Assembly (NCBI GenBank): GCA_963576785.1
Contig: OY756139.1
Span: 1,922,001-1,986,000, forward strand
Length of the DNA stretch: 64,000 bases
From: Chlorophyllum brunneum
Taxonomy: Eukaryota; Basidiomycota; Agaricomycetes; Agaricales; Agaricaceae
Direction of reading: 5' to 3'
The position numbers were made by a program, and so were the translations under genes. Of the stretch, positions 10,121 to 22,137 are shown one piece after another. The notes under the pieces were generated by a model, which saw only the letters and a program-made list of their open reading frames with translations, was not told the DNA's origin and made no database searches. Every line of letters starts with the position of its first letter. Within the stretch, counting starts at the first letter, position 1.

Positions 10121-12315
10121 TCTGTTGAGGGAGATGACGTTGTTGGCGCCCCCAAGCACCCCGAGTGGCTGTGCATGGTTCGGGCCCCGGAGCCTGGCTC
10201 TGACCCACAGGTTATGACATTTGTCCATAACCGGTTGGCTTCTCTGAGACCGTCCTATCGGACAGATCTCATCAATCACCGTGACATCATGGTCCTCTCC
10301 TTCTTTTTGGGGGGCGAGACCTTGAATCTCATGAATGTTTACTCTGATTCAGAGCACACTGCAATTCGGTTCCTTTCGGACCGGGCCGCTACTTTGCCCA
10401 AGCATATCTACATGGGCAGTGATTTTAATTGCCATTCCGAGTTGTGGGACCCTAATTATGGCTCCCACTCAGGCACCTCGCAGTCTCTGATCTCCATTGG
10501 GACAGACATCGGTCTAGACCTTGCCCTTCCGGTCGAGCCTGGGCCTACTCATATTCCACACAATGAGGATCTCTGACTATCGGTCATTGATCTGGCATTT
10601 GTTCCATCCAACCTGTCTATCTCCCATAGGCCCAGGTTGGATTACTCCCTTAGGGGTCCGTCAGACCACGTTCTACTGGTCTTGATGCTTCCAGTCACTC
10701 CCACGTTAGTGGAGACTCACAGGAGAACCCTGCCACATGATGGTGGTGAGGAGGTAGCGCTCTTCTTCACTGATGTTATCTGGGACCTCCGTGAAGTAGC
10801 TAGACTTCCGGAACCTACTAATACTGATGAGGTCGAAGCCGTGGTTCATGCTGTGGTGGAGGCCTTTTCCACTGCATGGGAAGCCCATGCAGTGGACATC
10901 ATGATCACTCGCCGCTCTAAACCCTGGTGGAACCAGGAATGCTGCGAAATCTTCGGGAGATATAGTGAGACTCGTTCTTACAATGACTACTCTAATTTTA
11001 GGCATGCTAAAAAGCGCGCTAAATGCAACTTCTTTGATGCTTGCATTGAGGAGATTGCTTCTACTAACAAGCAACCATGGGTCCTTATGGAATGGGTCCA
11101 AAAGCAGAAGCTTCCACCCTGCAAGGCTATCCAGTACAATAGAGAGCCATGTCATGCACTCCCGGATCTCTGGGACGCACTCCACAATACCTACAACTCT
11201 GCTTCTGGCCAAGCTGTGGATGTCTCTGTTCTTGATCTGCTGCCAAGCCTTCTGGCTAGGGAGTGGGTCCATTTTTCAGCCTTAGAGCTGATGGATGCCC
11301 TGAGCACATGTTTGGGGGTGTCCGCCCCGGGGCCGGACCACATAACGTGGACCCACCTCAAAGAGATCACCGAGGACCCTGATGTCCTTCGGCTATTCAT
11401 CAGAATAGCTAATGCCTGCATGCGTGTGGGTCATTGGCCGTTCCATTTCAAGGAAAGCTTGTCGGTTATTATACCGAAGCCGGGCAAGCCATCCTATTCA
11501 ATGCCCAAGGCGTTCAGGCCCATCGTGCTCCTGAACACCTTTGGTAAACTCATCGAGAAAATGATCTCGAATTGCCTCCAGTTTGACTCTGTCAAACATG
11601 GAGTGTTTCATCCAAATCAGCTTGGTGGTATCTGTCAGAGGTCCACTGATGATGCTGGGATGCTCCTAACCCACATCATTCGCGCGGGGTGGGCCAGGGG
11701 CCTCAAGACTAGTGTTGTCGCTTTTGACATCCCTCAGTTTTTTCCTTTGCTCAACTACTCTATGTTGTTGGCAATTCTATGGAAGCAAGGATTTGACCCC
11801 TGTGTGGGGAGATTCTTTGCCTCTTATTTAGTTGGCCGCTCTACGTAGTACATGTGGGGAGACCATAAGTCTGATTTCAGACAGGTGGATGTTGGGGTAG
11901 GTCAGGGCTCTTCGCTCTCTCCTGTCCTCTCCAGCCTCTATCTTGCCCCCTTCATGAAGCTTTATGATAGGGAGGCGACCGCCCTTGGGAGTACCTTGCT
12001 CTCATATGTTGACGATGGCCTTGCCATCGCCCAAGCTAAAACTTGGGAACCTAATTTGGTGTGCCTCAAGCAGGCATACCAAATTATATATTGCTTGACT
12101 ACTTTGTTTGGGCTTGCCGTCGAGCACGACAAGTCTGAAGTGTTTCATTTCTCCCGTAAACGGGGAGACGACAACCCACTGCTAGATTTGGGGTATCCTC
12201 CCCATACTGGCGACACTCCGCTACGCCCTAAGACCCACTGGAGGTACTTGGGTTTTTTCTTCGATCGTGCTCTTACGTTCAAAGAGCACATTCAACATTA
12301 CGCTACCAAGTCTTT
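10121..12315 (+). pseudogene. LINE A ORF2 fragment (endonuclease to RT)
   Basis: Sense LINE A from the early endonuclease region (GAPKHPEW) to just after the RT core. The endonuclease GSDFNCHSELWDP block, the SDH block (PSDHVLLVL), the RT entry GPDHITWTHL, motif B and motif C (SYVDD) are visible. It is broken by TGA near 10576 (CGA to TGA), TAG near 11848 and other changes. An antisense LINE B inserted at 12316 with duplication GCTACCAAGTCTTT (12302-12315 and 17521-17534); the A copy resumes at 17535. Confidence 0.87.
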
Positions 12316-13539
12316 TTTTTTTTTTTTTTTTTTTTTAAATCATGGCCTAAGGCCAATTTATTACACGGTGCTCGAACACAGCCCGCGGCTGGAATACAAA
12401 AAGTAGACTAGCAGGTATCTACGGAGAAAGTGGTAACTACGCCCTACCAAGCAAAAGTACCGTTGCCCAAAACCAACGGTAGGAGGAGTTGCATCCTACT
12501 CCCAAGCCCAGAGGGCAAGGGGAGTGGATGCCAGAAGAGGCGAGTGGGCAGGGAGGTCCCCCAACCAGCGACCCAGTCCAAAGACCAGGCCCAGTCAGTA
12601 AGTGTTAATTCACCACAAATGCCCGGCAATAGAAACCCCCAGTTACCGGTCTAGCTACTAGCCCCCAGAGTCTTTCTTACCGAGCGAGAGTCATCCCCCT
12701 GGCCATGGTCACCCTTGCCAGAGTAATCGGCCGCACCATTTGTGTGGCTATCGGCGTCTTCACCACACCTAGTTGCCAAAGGGGATAACTCCATTCATAA
12801 AACTCCAAGGGTCTTCACCAGACTTCCACCGGAGTTCTCCGGTGCCGGACAATAACCCACCTACCCTAAGCCAGTTATCCAATTCCCTGAGGAATGGATG
12901 GGAAAGCAAACACCTGAGGGTTTGCTTTCAAGAACTTGACAAGGGCACCCGGCATGGCAGGGTACCCCCGAGAGGTATCAAACCGACTGCAGTTGGTAAG
13001 AATATGCATGCGAGACTCGAAAGGAGCCCCGCATGGATGCCAGAAAGGTTTGTCCTGGAAGAACTGAGACCTATAGGCCCCGATAGGCGCATGGTTGAGT
13101 ATAACCCTACACATGCGGGTGGACAGCGAGTTGGACTCTGCTGCAGCAGAAGGTAGCCACGAACCTCCGTGGAGGTAAGTGGGCTGGAGGGGCTTACCGT
13201 TGCGCCCTTCGAGAGCCATGAACTGGCTACCCGAGTAAGTAGGATCCTGGAATCGAGTGATCCAGACATCCTGGCAGGATTTGACAACCCTCTGACAAAG
13301 GGAGTCAAGGGAGGTTTGCAGATGGGAACCCACAGAGACCTGAAGCTTGGTACAATACTGATGTACAGTACCATGAATGGCCCACTTCTCAGAAGAGTAG
13401 GTGTGCCAGATGTGAAGGGAGTGTTTGGGGTGACCCCCAAACCACTCCATAAGAGCATTGCACATGGCAAGCAAATGAGCCTGACCAGAGTGAACGGAGG
13501 GGTCCACCGCTCTCTTAGCTAAGCCAAGGGAGTCAGTGA
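12316..13539 (-). mobile_element. 5'-truncated LINE B, antisense, with poly-T
   Basis: Poly-T (to 12336) is followed by the B 3' UTR in antisense, then the ORF2 C-terminus and part of RNase H (ORF2 about 13539-12875 on the minus strand). The last 15 bases of this B copy (17506-17520) lie on the far side of an A insertion. The whole B is flanked by GCTACCAAGTCTTT at 12302-12315 and 17521-17534. The 3' UTR portion (12337-12874) contains no gene. Confidence 0.88.
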
Positions 13540-16500
13540 GGCTGTGTATGGTTCAGGCCCCAGAGCCTGGCTCTGACCCACAGGTTATGACATTTGTCCA
13601 TAACCGGTTGGCTTCTCTGAGACCGTCCTATCGGATGGATCTCATTAATCACTGTGACATCATGGTCCTCTCCCTTTTCTTAGGGGGCAATACCCTGAAC
13701 CTCATGAACGTCTACTCCGATTCGGAGCACACTGCGATTTGGTTTCTTTTGGACCGGTCCGCTACTTTGCCCAAGCATATCTACATGGGCAGTGATTTTA
13801 ATTGCCACTCTGAGCTGTGGGACCCTAACTACGGCTCCCACTCAGGCACCTCGCAGTCTCTGATCTCCATTGGGACAGATATCGGTCTAGATCTCGCCCT
13901 TCCGGTCAAGCCTGGGCCTACTCATATTCCACACAATGAGGATCTCTGACTGTCGGTCATTGATCTGGCATTTGTTCCATCCAACCTGTCTATCTCCCAT
14001 AGGCCCAGGTTGGATTACTCCCTTAGGGGTCCATCAGACCACGTTCCACTGGTCCTGATGCTTCCAGTCATTCCCACGATAGTGGAGACTCACAGGAAAA
14101 CCCTGCCACATGATGGTGGCAAAGAGGTAGTGCTCTTCCTCACTGATGTTATTCGGGACCTCTATGAAGTAGCTAGACTTCCGGAACCTACCACCACTGA
14201 TGAGGTTGAAGCTGCAGTTCATGCTGTGGCAGAGGCCTTCTCCACGGCGTGGGAAGCCCACGCCGTGGACATCATGATCACTCGCCACTCTAAACCCTGG
14301 TGGAACCAGGAATACCACAAAACCTTCGGGAGATATCGTGAGACTCGTTCTCACGATGACTACTCTAATTTTAGACATGCTAAGAAGTGCGCCAAATGCA
14401 ACTTCTTTGATGCTCGCATCGAGGAGATTGCTTCTATGAACAAGCGACCATGGGTCCTTATGGAGTGGGTCCAAAAGCGGAAGCTTCCACCCTGCAAGGC
14501 TATCCAGTACAATGGAGAGCCATGTGATGCACTCCCGGATCTCTGGGACGCACTCCACAATACCTACAACTCGGCTTCTGGCCAAGCCATGGATATTTCT
14601 GTTCTTGATCCATTGCCAAGCCTTCCGGCTAGGGAGTGGGTCCATTTCTCAGCCTTAGAGCTGATGGACGCCCTCAGCAAATGCTCGGGTGTGTCCGCCC
14701 CAGGGCCGGACCATGTAACATGGACCCACCTCAAGGAGATCGCTGAGGACCCCGATGTCCTTCGGCTGTTCATCGGGATAGGGAATGCCTGCATGCGTGT
14801 GGGTTATTGGCCATCCCACTTCAAGGAAAGCTTGTTATGGGCACCTTCATAGAACCAGAGTCGAAATCCATACGTAGCAAGAGGTACTACACATGAGTGG
14901 TACAGAGTCCTCTTCTGAACAGGAAGAAGGCCTTGCGAAGAGTTACCACACATGCCCATGGCCTTGACCATGGACAGGGACTTAGTAGCGTAATGCCGAA
15001 CATGCTCTTTAAAAGTAAGAGCACGATCGAAAAAGAAACCTAAGTACCTCCAATAGGTCTTAGGGCGAAGCGGAGTATCGCCGGTATGGGGAGCATACCC
15101 CAAATCCAGTAGTGGGTTGTCATCTCCCCATTTACGGGAGAAATGAAAAACTTCAGACTTGTCATGCTCGACGGCAAGCCCAAACAAAGTAGTCAGGTGA
15201 TAAATAATCTGGTACGCCTGCTTGAGGCACACCAGGTTAGGTTCCCAAGTTTTAGCTTAGGCAATGGCAAGGCCATCGTTGACGTATGAGAGCAAAGTGC
15301 TCCCAAGAGCGATTGCCTCCCTATCATAAAGTTTCATGAAGGGGGCAAGATAGAGGCCGGAGAGGACAGGAGAGAGCGAAGAGCCCTGACCTACCCCAAC
15401 GTCTGCCTGTCTGAAATCAGACTTATGGTCTCCCCACGTGTACTACGTAGAGCAGCCAACTAAATAAGAAGCAAAGAATCTCCCCACACAGGGGTCAAAT
15501 CCTTGCTTCTGCAGAATAGCCAACAACATATTGTGGTTGAGCGAAGGAAAGAACTGAGCGATGTCAAAAGCGACAACGCTAGTCTTGAGGCCCCTGGCCC
15601 ACCCCGCGCGAATGATGTGGGTTAGGAGCATCCCAGCATCATCAGTGGACCTCTGACAGATACCACTGAGCTGATTTGGATGAAAAACTCCATGCTTGAC
15701 CGAGTCAAACTGGAGGCGATTCGAGATCATCTTCTCGATGAGCTTACCAAAGGTGTTCAGGAGCACAATGGGCCTGAACGCCTTGGGCGTTGAATAGGAT
15801 GGCTTGCCCGGTTTTGGTATGATAACCAACAAGGCCCTTCTGAAACAACTTAACACTATGCAGCGTAAAGCTACGTTGTGGATCACTGGTGCATTCTGCA
15901 CCAGCCCCACCGGAGTAGCTGAGGCCTTGGCTGGCCTCATCCCCATCCATCTTCATCTCAAGAAGCTGGCTACCCATGCCGTCCACAGGGTTGCCACACT
16001 TTCTGAGAACCACCCTGTTTGCTCCGTTATGGGGCATCAGTATATAGGGGGTTGTGTTCCACACCCCAGATTGATTGCTCTCATGACCCCCGCCCAGGCG
16101 GGCAAGGTCAAGGGCCCAGTCATAGAGGCAAACTCTCGCTTGCCAGACTTAACGGAGACGTTCGAGCCATTTGCGCTCAAAGCATCACTGGGTTCTCATC
16201 TCCTGGACCACTTCGCAGCCCAGGTGACTTATAAAATGTATGATGCCTCACTCGGTGGAAACCCTGCAGGTCGTCAGGTGGATTTGCTCAACGATACCCT
16301 TCATGGGTATCGTGAGGATAGATAGGTTGTCTACGCAGCGACGGATGCAAGTCTGCCACTGGTTGGAGACTTCCAGGCAGTTTCTGCTGCCCACATTTAT
16401 AGGGGGACATGTTTGCTTCATGCAATGCATCACCCAGCTGGCAAGGTTACAGCCCCAGATGTTGAACTTTTCGCCATTCGTATGGCTTTGGGAACTGCTG

Positions 16501-17505
16501 CGGCAGTCTCTGAGGCTGTACACATTGCGGTCTTCACGGACTCGATTGGTTCTGCCAAGCGAGCTCTTGACCCATCCGTACACTCTGGCCAGGGACACTC
16601 CCTGGCTGTATGTCGTCTCTTGTTGGAGTGGTTCAGGAATCGTCCTGACCACTCCCTCACTTTCTGGTCCGTTCCATCATCAGCGAGATGGTCCATTCAT
16701 CAGGATGTGCATGTATTTGCCACCGATCTACAGGTTGCCACTGGACGTCGTCCAGCGACATCTATTGATTCGCTGCATAAAATCAACGTAGCAACCATCC
16801 AGAAGGCCTGGAAAGTCACTTTCCAGGACTCCTCTTATCGCGGTTCTAACTTCCTTGCTCTCAAGGATAGTAAGAACAAAGTTTTACAGCCAACGTACCT
16901 CCATGGGGGTTCTTGGCTTCCTTCTTTTCCCTCTCAGTCTGTTGCAATGAGAGCAAACCGTGCCATCCTCGGGCACGCTCCAACCGGCGAGTATCGCTCC
17001 CAGTTCCATCCTCTAGAGCCTGTTGGCTGCGAGTGTGGGGCTCCTCTGGAGACCCGCACCCATATCTTGTGCTCTTGTCCATTGTACAAGAGACGTCATG
17101 GCCTGCTGGTCTCTCTCGGCCAGCTGGTTAATTTTCTTAAGCGCAATCCTTCTGCGTTCGCGTTTAAGGCCAACACACCGCTTGTGGGAGTTGGATAACG
17201 CAGCGTGACCCCTGCTAGCTTCCCACGTCTCTGGCGTGTGTAGAAGTTAATTGCGAATTGACACATACTCTCCTTAGGGAGGGGAGGCAAGGGGTCGCTC
17301 TACATATCTGGTCTAGGACTCGCGCGTTCGTGCATGTTTCCGTGACCGTTCACCCAAACTGCCTGTCGGCGGTCTAGTTCAGCCAGGGGAGAGCCAATCT
17401 TCGATTACCATCACTAGTGTAGCCTACATGTCACAGTAGATACAGGTGGACTGCAATTGCGCACCACCTTAAACATGTTGATTTAAAAAAAAAAAAAAAA
17501 AAAAA
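13540..17505 (+). mobile_element. 5'-truncated LINE A with an in-place inverted RT core
   Basis: The A copy runs from the endonuclease region to the A 3' UTR and poly-A (17485-17505). It interrupts antisense LINE B with the duplication AAGGGAGTCAGTRA (13526-13539 and 17504-17517, one mismatch). Segment 14835-15829 is inverted in place; both outer parts remain in sense orientation and in collinear order. The sense parts hold the endonuclease (GSDFNCHSELWDP, SDHVPL) and RNase H (TDAS, FTDSIGSAK) with scattered stops, for example near 13949 and 16323. The C-terminal Cys/His motif and the TAA at 17196-17198 are present. Confidence 0.87.
14835..15829 (-). pseudogene. inverted RT core of the LINE A copy
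   Basis: On the minus strand this 995-bp segment reads from SxVIIPKPGKPSYSTPKAF through motif A (FDIAQFF), motif B and motif C to FYEGAHN, exactly the part missing between 14834 and 15830. The left border is CTTG (14831-14834) and the right border is CAAG (15830-15833), a 4-bp inverted repeat. Motif C reads YVND because GAC became AAC. Restoring the order of the segment would leave no missing bases at either border, so the break was clean. Confidence 0.85.
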
Positions 17506-17534
17506 GGGAGTCAGTAAACAGCTACCAAGTCTTT

Positions 17535-17730
17535 GTCCACAGTTAAGGCCATGGGCATGCTCGGTAACTCTTCTCGAGGCCTTCTTCCTGCTCAGAAGAG
17601 GACTCTTTATTGCTCGTGCGTAGTTCCTATCACTACGTATGGGTTCCAACTCTGGTTTTATGAAGGTGCCTGCAACAAGGCCCTTCTGAAACAACTTAAC
17701 ACTATGCAGCAAAAGGCTGCATTGTGGATC
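17535..17730 (+). pseudogene. LINE A ORF2 fragment, continuation of the 10121 copy
   Basis: This encodes the region after the RT core (VKAMGMLGNSSRGLLPAQ ... TMQQKAALWI) and is cut at 17731 by the poly-T of full-length B2. The remaining 3' part of this A copy is not found on the other side of B2, where sense LINE B follows instead. Confidence 0.82.
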
Positions 17731-18280
17731 TTTTTTTTTTTTTTTTTTTGAATCATGGCCTAAGGCCGATTTATTACGCGGCACTCAAACACAGCCCGCA
17801 GCCGGAATACAAATGAGTACTCTAGTGGGTATCTACGGAGAAGTGGTAACTACGCCCTACCAAGCAAAAGTACCGTTGCCCAAAACCAACGGTAGGAGGG
17901 ATTGCATCCTACTCCCAAGCCTAGAGGGCAAGGGGAGTAGACGCCAGAGGAGGTGAGTGGGCAGGGAGGTCCCCCAACCAGCGACCCAGTCCAAAGACCA
18001 GGCCCGGTCAGTAGGTGTTAATTCACTGTAAATGCCCGGCGGTGGAGACGTACCCAGTTACTAGCCCAGCTAGGCCCCAACTCCCTTTTACTAAGACCCA
18101 GTCCCCCAGCCATGGTCACCCTTGCCAGAGTAATTGACCGCACCATTTTTGTGGCTATCGGCATCTTCACCACACCTAGTTGCTGTAGGGTCCAGGTCCG
18201 TTCATCGGTCATCGAAACAGTCACCCAGTCTTTGCCAGGGGCCTCCAGTGCCGGACAATAACCCACCTACCCTGAGCCAG

Positions 18281-21200
18281 TTATCCAATTCCCTAGGGAA
18301 TGGATGGGAAAGCAAACGCCTGAGGGTTTGCTTTCAAGAACTTGACAAGGGCACCCGGCATGGCAGGGTACCCCCGTGAGGTGTCAAACCGACTACAGTT
18401 GGTAAGAATATGCACACAGGACTCGAAGGGAGCCCCGCATAGACACCAAAATGGTTCATCCTGGAAGAACCAAGACCTATAGGCCCCGATAGGCACATGG
18501 TTGAGTATAACCCTACACATGCAGGCGGACAGTGAGTTGGGCTCTGCTGCAGCAAAAGGCAGCCACGAACCTCCATGGAGGTAAGTGGGCTGGAGGGGCT
18601 TACCGTTGCGCCCTTCGAGAGCCATGAACTGGCTACCCAAGTAAGTAGGATCCTGGAATTGAGTGACCCAGGAATCCTGGCAGGATTTGACAACCCTCTG
18701 ACGAAGGGAGTCAAGGGAGGTTTGTGGATGGGAACCCGCAGCGACCTGAAGTTCGGTGCAGTACTGGTGTATGGTACCATGAATGGCCCACTTCTCCGAA
18801 GAGTAGGTGTGCCAGATGTGAATGGAGCATTCGGGGTGACCCTCGAACCACTCCATAAGAGCACTACACACGGCAAGCGAATGAGCCTGACCCGAGTGAA
18901 TGGAGGGGTCCACCACTCTCTTGGCAGAACCAAGGGAGTCGGTGAACAAGACAATGGAATCGCAGTCAGGAAGGCCGGTGGCCTTTCCAATCGCGATCCG
19001 GATAGCATACAGCTCCACATCTGGAGCCATCACCCGACCCGCCGCATGTCTCGTCTGGAAGACACGCAGGCCTGACCGGTAGATATGGGCAGCAGAAACT
19101 GCCTGGAGTTCCCCCCGCAGCGGTAGACTGGCATCTGTGGCCACAGTGAGAACCCAGGGATCAGCATTGGCATGTTCCAAGGTGCCATTCAGATGCCTTA
19201 TATGTACAGCCCTCTCGTCACGAGAACAAGGAGAGTCGTGGAAGAAGACCTGGGCCGCAAAGCGGTCCAGGAGACGGTGACCAGGCTGAGCCACTGCAGC
19301 GCAGGGGTCAAACTGCTCAGTAAGAGATGGGAGCATGGAGGCGGCTTCCATAAGGGAACCTTTGACCTGTCTGGCAAGATGGTCAGACAGGAGGGAGATG
19401 GAGAGGGGGTGCGGGGGGGTACCCTTGGTGTTCGGACGATCGAGGAGGGATTAGAGAGGATGAGTATCGGAGAGGGTGGAGAGACGGTAGTTCGCTCTTG
19501 AGGCCAACTTCTTCAGATGGAGGTGGACGGGGATGAGACCAGTGAGGGCTTCGGCACCACCAGAGGGAGAGGTGCGGAACACACCGGTGATCCACAACAC
19601 AGCCTTGCGTTGCATAGTGTTCAGGGATTTGAGGAGGCCCTTACACCAAGCCTTATCAAAGTACCACAGACGGAAGCCATATGTTGCGATAGGCATGACA
19701 CATGACCTGAAGAGGAGCCGCTTCTGCTTGGGGGTCAGACCGCGGGAGGAGTTACCCAGCATCCCCATTGCTTTCACAGTGGAGAGGGCCTTGGTAGAAT
19801 AATGTCAAACATGTTCCTGAAAATTCAGGGCACGATCGAAGTAGAAGCCCAGGTACCTCCAATAGGTCTTAGGGCGGAGGGGGGTGTCCCCTGTGAATGG
19901 ACTGAAGCCCAAGTCAAGGGGGGGATTGACGTCTCCAGGCTTTCTGGAGAAGTGGAAAAGCTTGGACTTGTTATGCTCCATGACAAGTGCAAATGCTACA
20001 AAGAGATTGAAGAGAACAATATATGCCCCCTTGAGAGTATCCAAGTTCTCGTCCCAGGTCTTAGCCTGGGCAATGACGGTACCGTCATTGACGTATGACA
20101 GCAGAGTACTTCCAGGGGAAGTGATCCGCAAGTCGAAAACCTTCATGAGAGGCGCGATATAGAGGCCAGAGAGGACAGGGGACATGGCAGAGCCCTGTCC
20201 GACGCCCACGTCTGCACCCCGGGGATCAGAGGAGAAGCCGTTCCATGTGTAAACAGTGGAACGGCCCACCAGGTATGAAGCAAAAAAGGTTTGCACATTA
20301 GGTGGGAACCCCTGCTTGGCGAGAATAGCCATGAGCATCTCATGGTTAAGAGAGGGGAAGAACTGAGCGATGTCGAAAGCAACCACGCTTGTCTTGAGAC
20401 CTTTAGCCCACCCAGCATGAACTAGGTGGGTAAGGAACAACCCGGCATCCTCAGTGGAACGTTGGCAAATGCCTCCAAGTTGATGGGAATGAAAGGTGTC
20501 ATGCTTAATGGCATCAAACTGGATGCGGTTGGAAATCATTTTCTCAACCAGTTTACCAAGCGTGTTCAGGAGGACAATTGGCCTGAACGCCTTGGGGGTA
20601 GAGTAGGAGGGCTTCCCCAGCTTTGGAATGATAACTGAAAGCGACTCCTTGAAACTGCGAGGCCAGTGCCCAACCGTGAGGCAGGCATTGGCCAAGCACA
20701 GGAACACCATCAAACAATCTTCATCGATGACGATGTACTTAAGGTGGGACCACGTAACATGGTCCAGCCCTGGAGAGGACGTATTAGAACAGGAGGACAG
20801 AGCCTCCTTGAGTTCCAGCACTAAGAAGGGGGCCCACTCCCAGACTGGAAGGTCCGGGAGGGGGTCGAGGACAGACATATCACACCGCCAATCAGCAGCA
20901 GAGTTGTACGTTGAGTGGAGGGCATCCCAGAGGGAGTCCATACCATGACAAGGCCGTCCATTAAACTGGATAGCCTCACAGGGAGGTAACTTGCGTGCCT
21001 TGACCCATTCCATGAGGTTCCATGGCCGCTTGTTAGTGGAGGCAATCTCCTCAATCTTAGAATCGAAGAATTATCATTTGGCAGCTGTGCGAGCCCGCCT
21101 GAAGTCCCCCCAGTCACCACGACTACAAGAGTCTTGGTACCTGGAGAAGGAGGTAGAGCACACCTTGTCCCACCAGGGATGAGTGTGGCTAGTAATCCGG

Positions 21201-22137
21201 ATTTCCTTCGAGTGGAGTGTCCACGCGTTGGAGAAGGCTTCCGCCACAGCCAAAGCCAGGGCATCCACTTGATCCGGGGATTCCGGAGAGGGACGACCAG
21301 AAAGATCAGTCACCTCATCAATGACATGTTCCAGAAAGGCCTCCTCTTTGTCGGAGCCCTTTGGTAGGACAGACTTGACAACTCCGATGTTGACAGGGGT
21401 GATGGGAAGGGTGACGGTCATTGGAACATGATCCGAAGTACCCTACAGAGATACATCCCAATAAGGAAAGGTCCTTGATGCATCGGGAGATGAGACAAAC
21501 ACCAGATCGATCACCGATGGGCGGAGATCTGGGTTGTGAGAAATAAACGTCGGACCCGGGTTGGTTGGCATAACCAAATCGAGGCCAAGATCGCAACTCA
21601 TTTCCATGAGTCTATGAGCTGTCATTCGATGATGCAGAACCTCAGGGTCCCACTCCGAAGAATGACAGTTAAAGTCCCCACTCATAAAGTCGAATGGGGG
21701 AAGAGCATCAACCTTCCCATGAAGGCAGTATGCTGATTATCTGAGTAGATGTTCAGGAAATTAAGGGCCTTCGCATCAGTGAAGAGCGTCAGCGCCAAGA
21801 TATCAGGGTGATCCACGAAGTCCCTCCTCATTGATGGCCTTAGACGTTGCAGCCGAGTGTGTACATATGCCATCACTTGGGGCAGGGATCCCTGGGTAGG
21901 GGGACGCACCACCATGAGCCAGTCAGGGTGCTTAGGTGCACCAGTAACGTCATCCCCTTTCATGTCAGTGGTCAAGGGAGCGGTGCAGATGAACCTCCAC
22001 GGAGGTTCTTGGAAAAAGAGAATGTCAAAATCATCTTTCAACTTCTCGAGCAGAGTGTCAACGTATACATAAGATTTAGCGACGTTAAACGAAAATACCC
22101 TAATGCCCTCCAGACGGTCCAGGTTGTTCCTAGACAT
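18281..22137 (-). pseudogene. LINE B2 ORF2 (endonuclease-RT-RNase H), broken
   Basis: The ATG at 22137 overlaps the nominal ORF1 stop by 8 bases (ATGTCTAG on the minus strand). Endonuclease blocks (QEPPWRF, MSGDFNCHSSEWDP, SDHVPM-like), the RT core and RNase H are recognisable but spread over at least five frame fragments. Motif C near 20093 reads YVND rather than YVDD. The last codons carry CAG to TAG, so the C-terminal GIG is lost. It is not able to encode an active enzyme. Confidence 0.88.
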
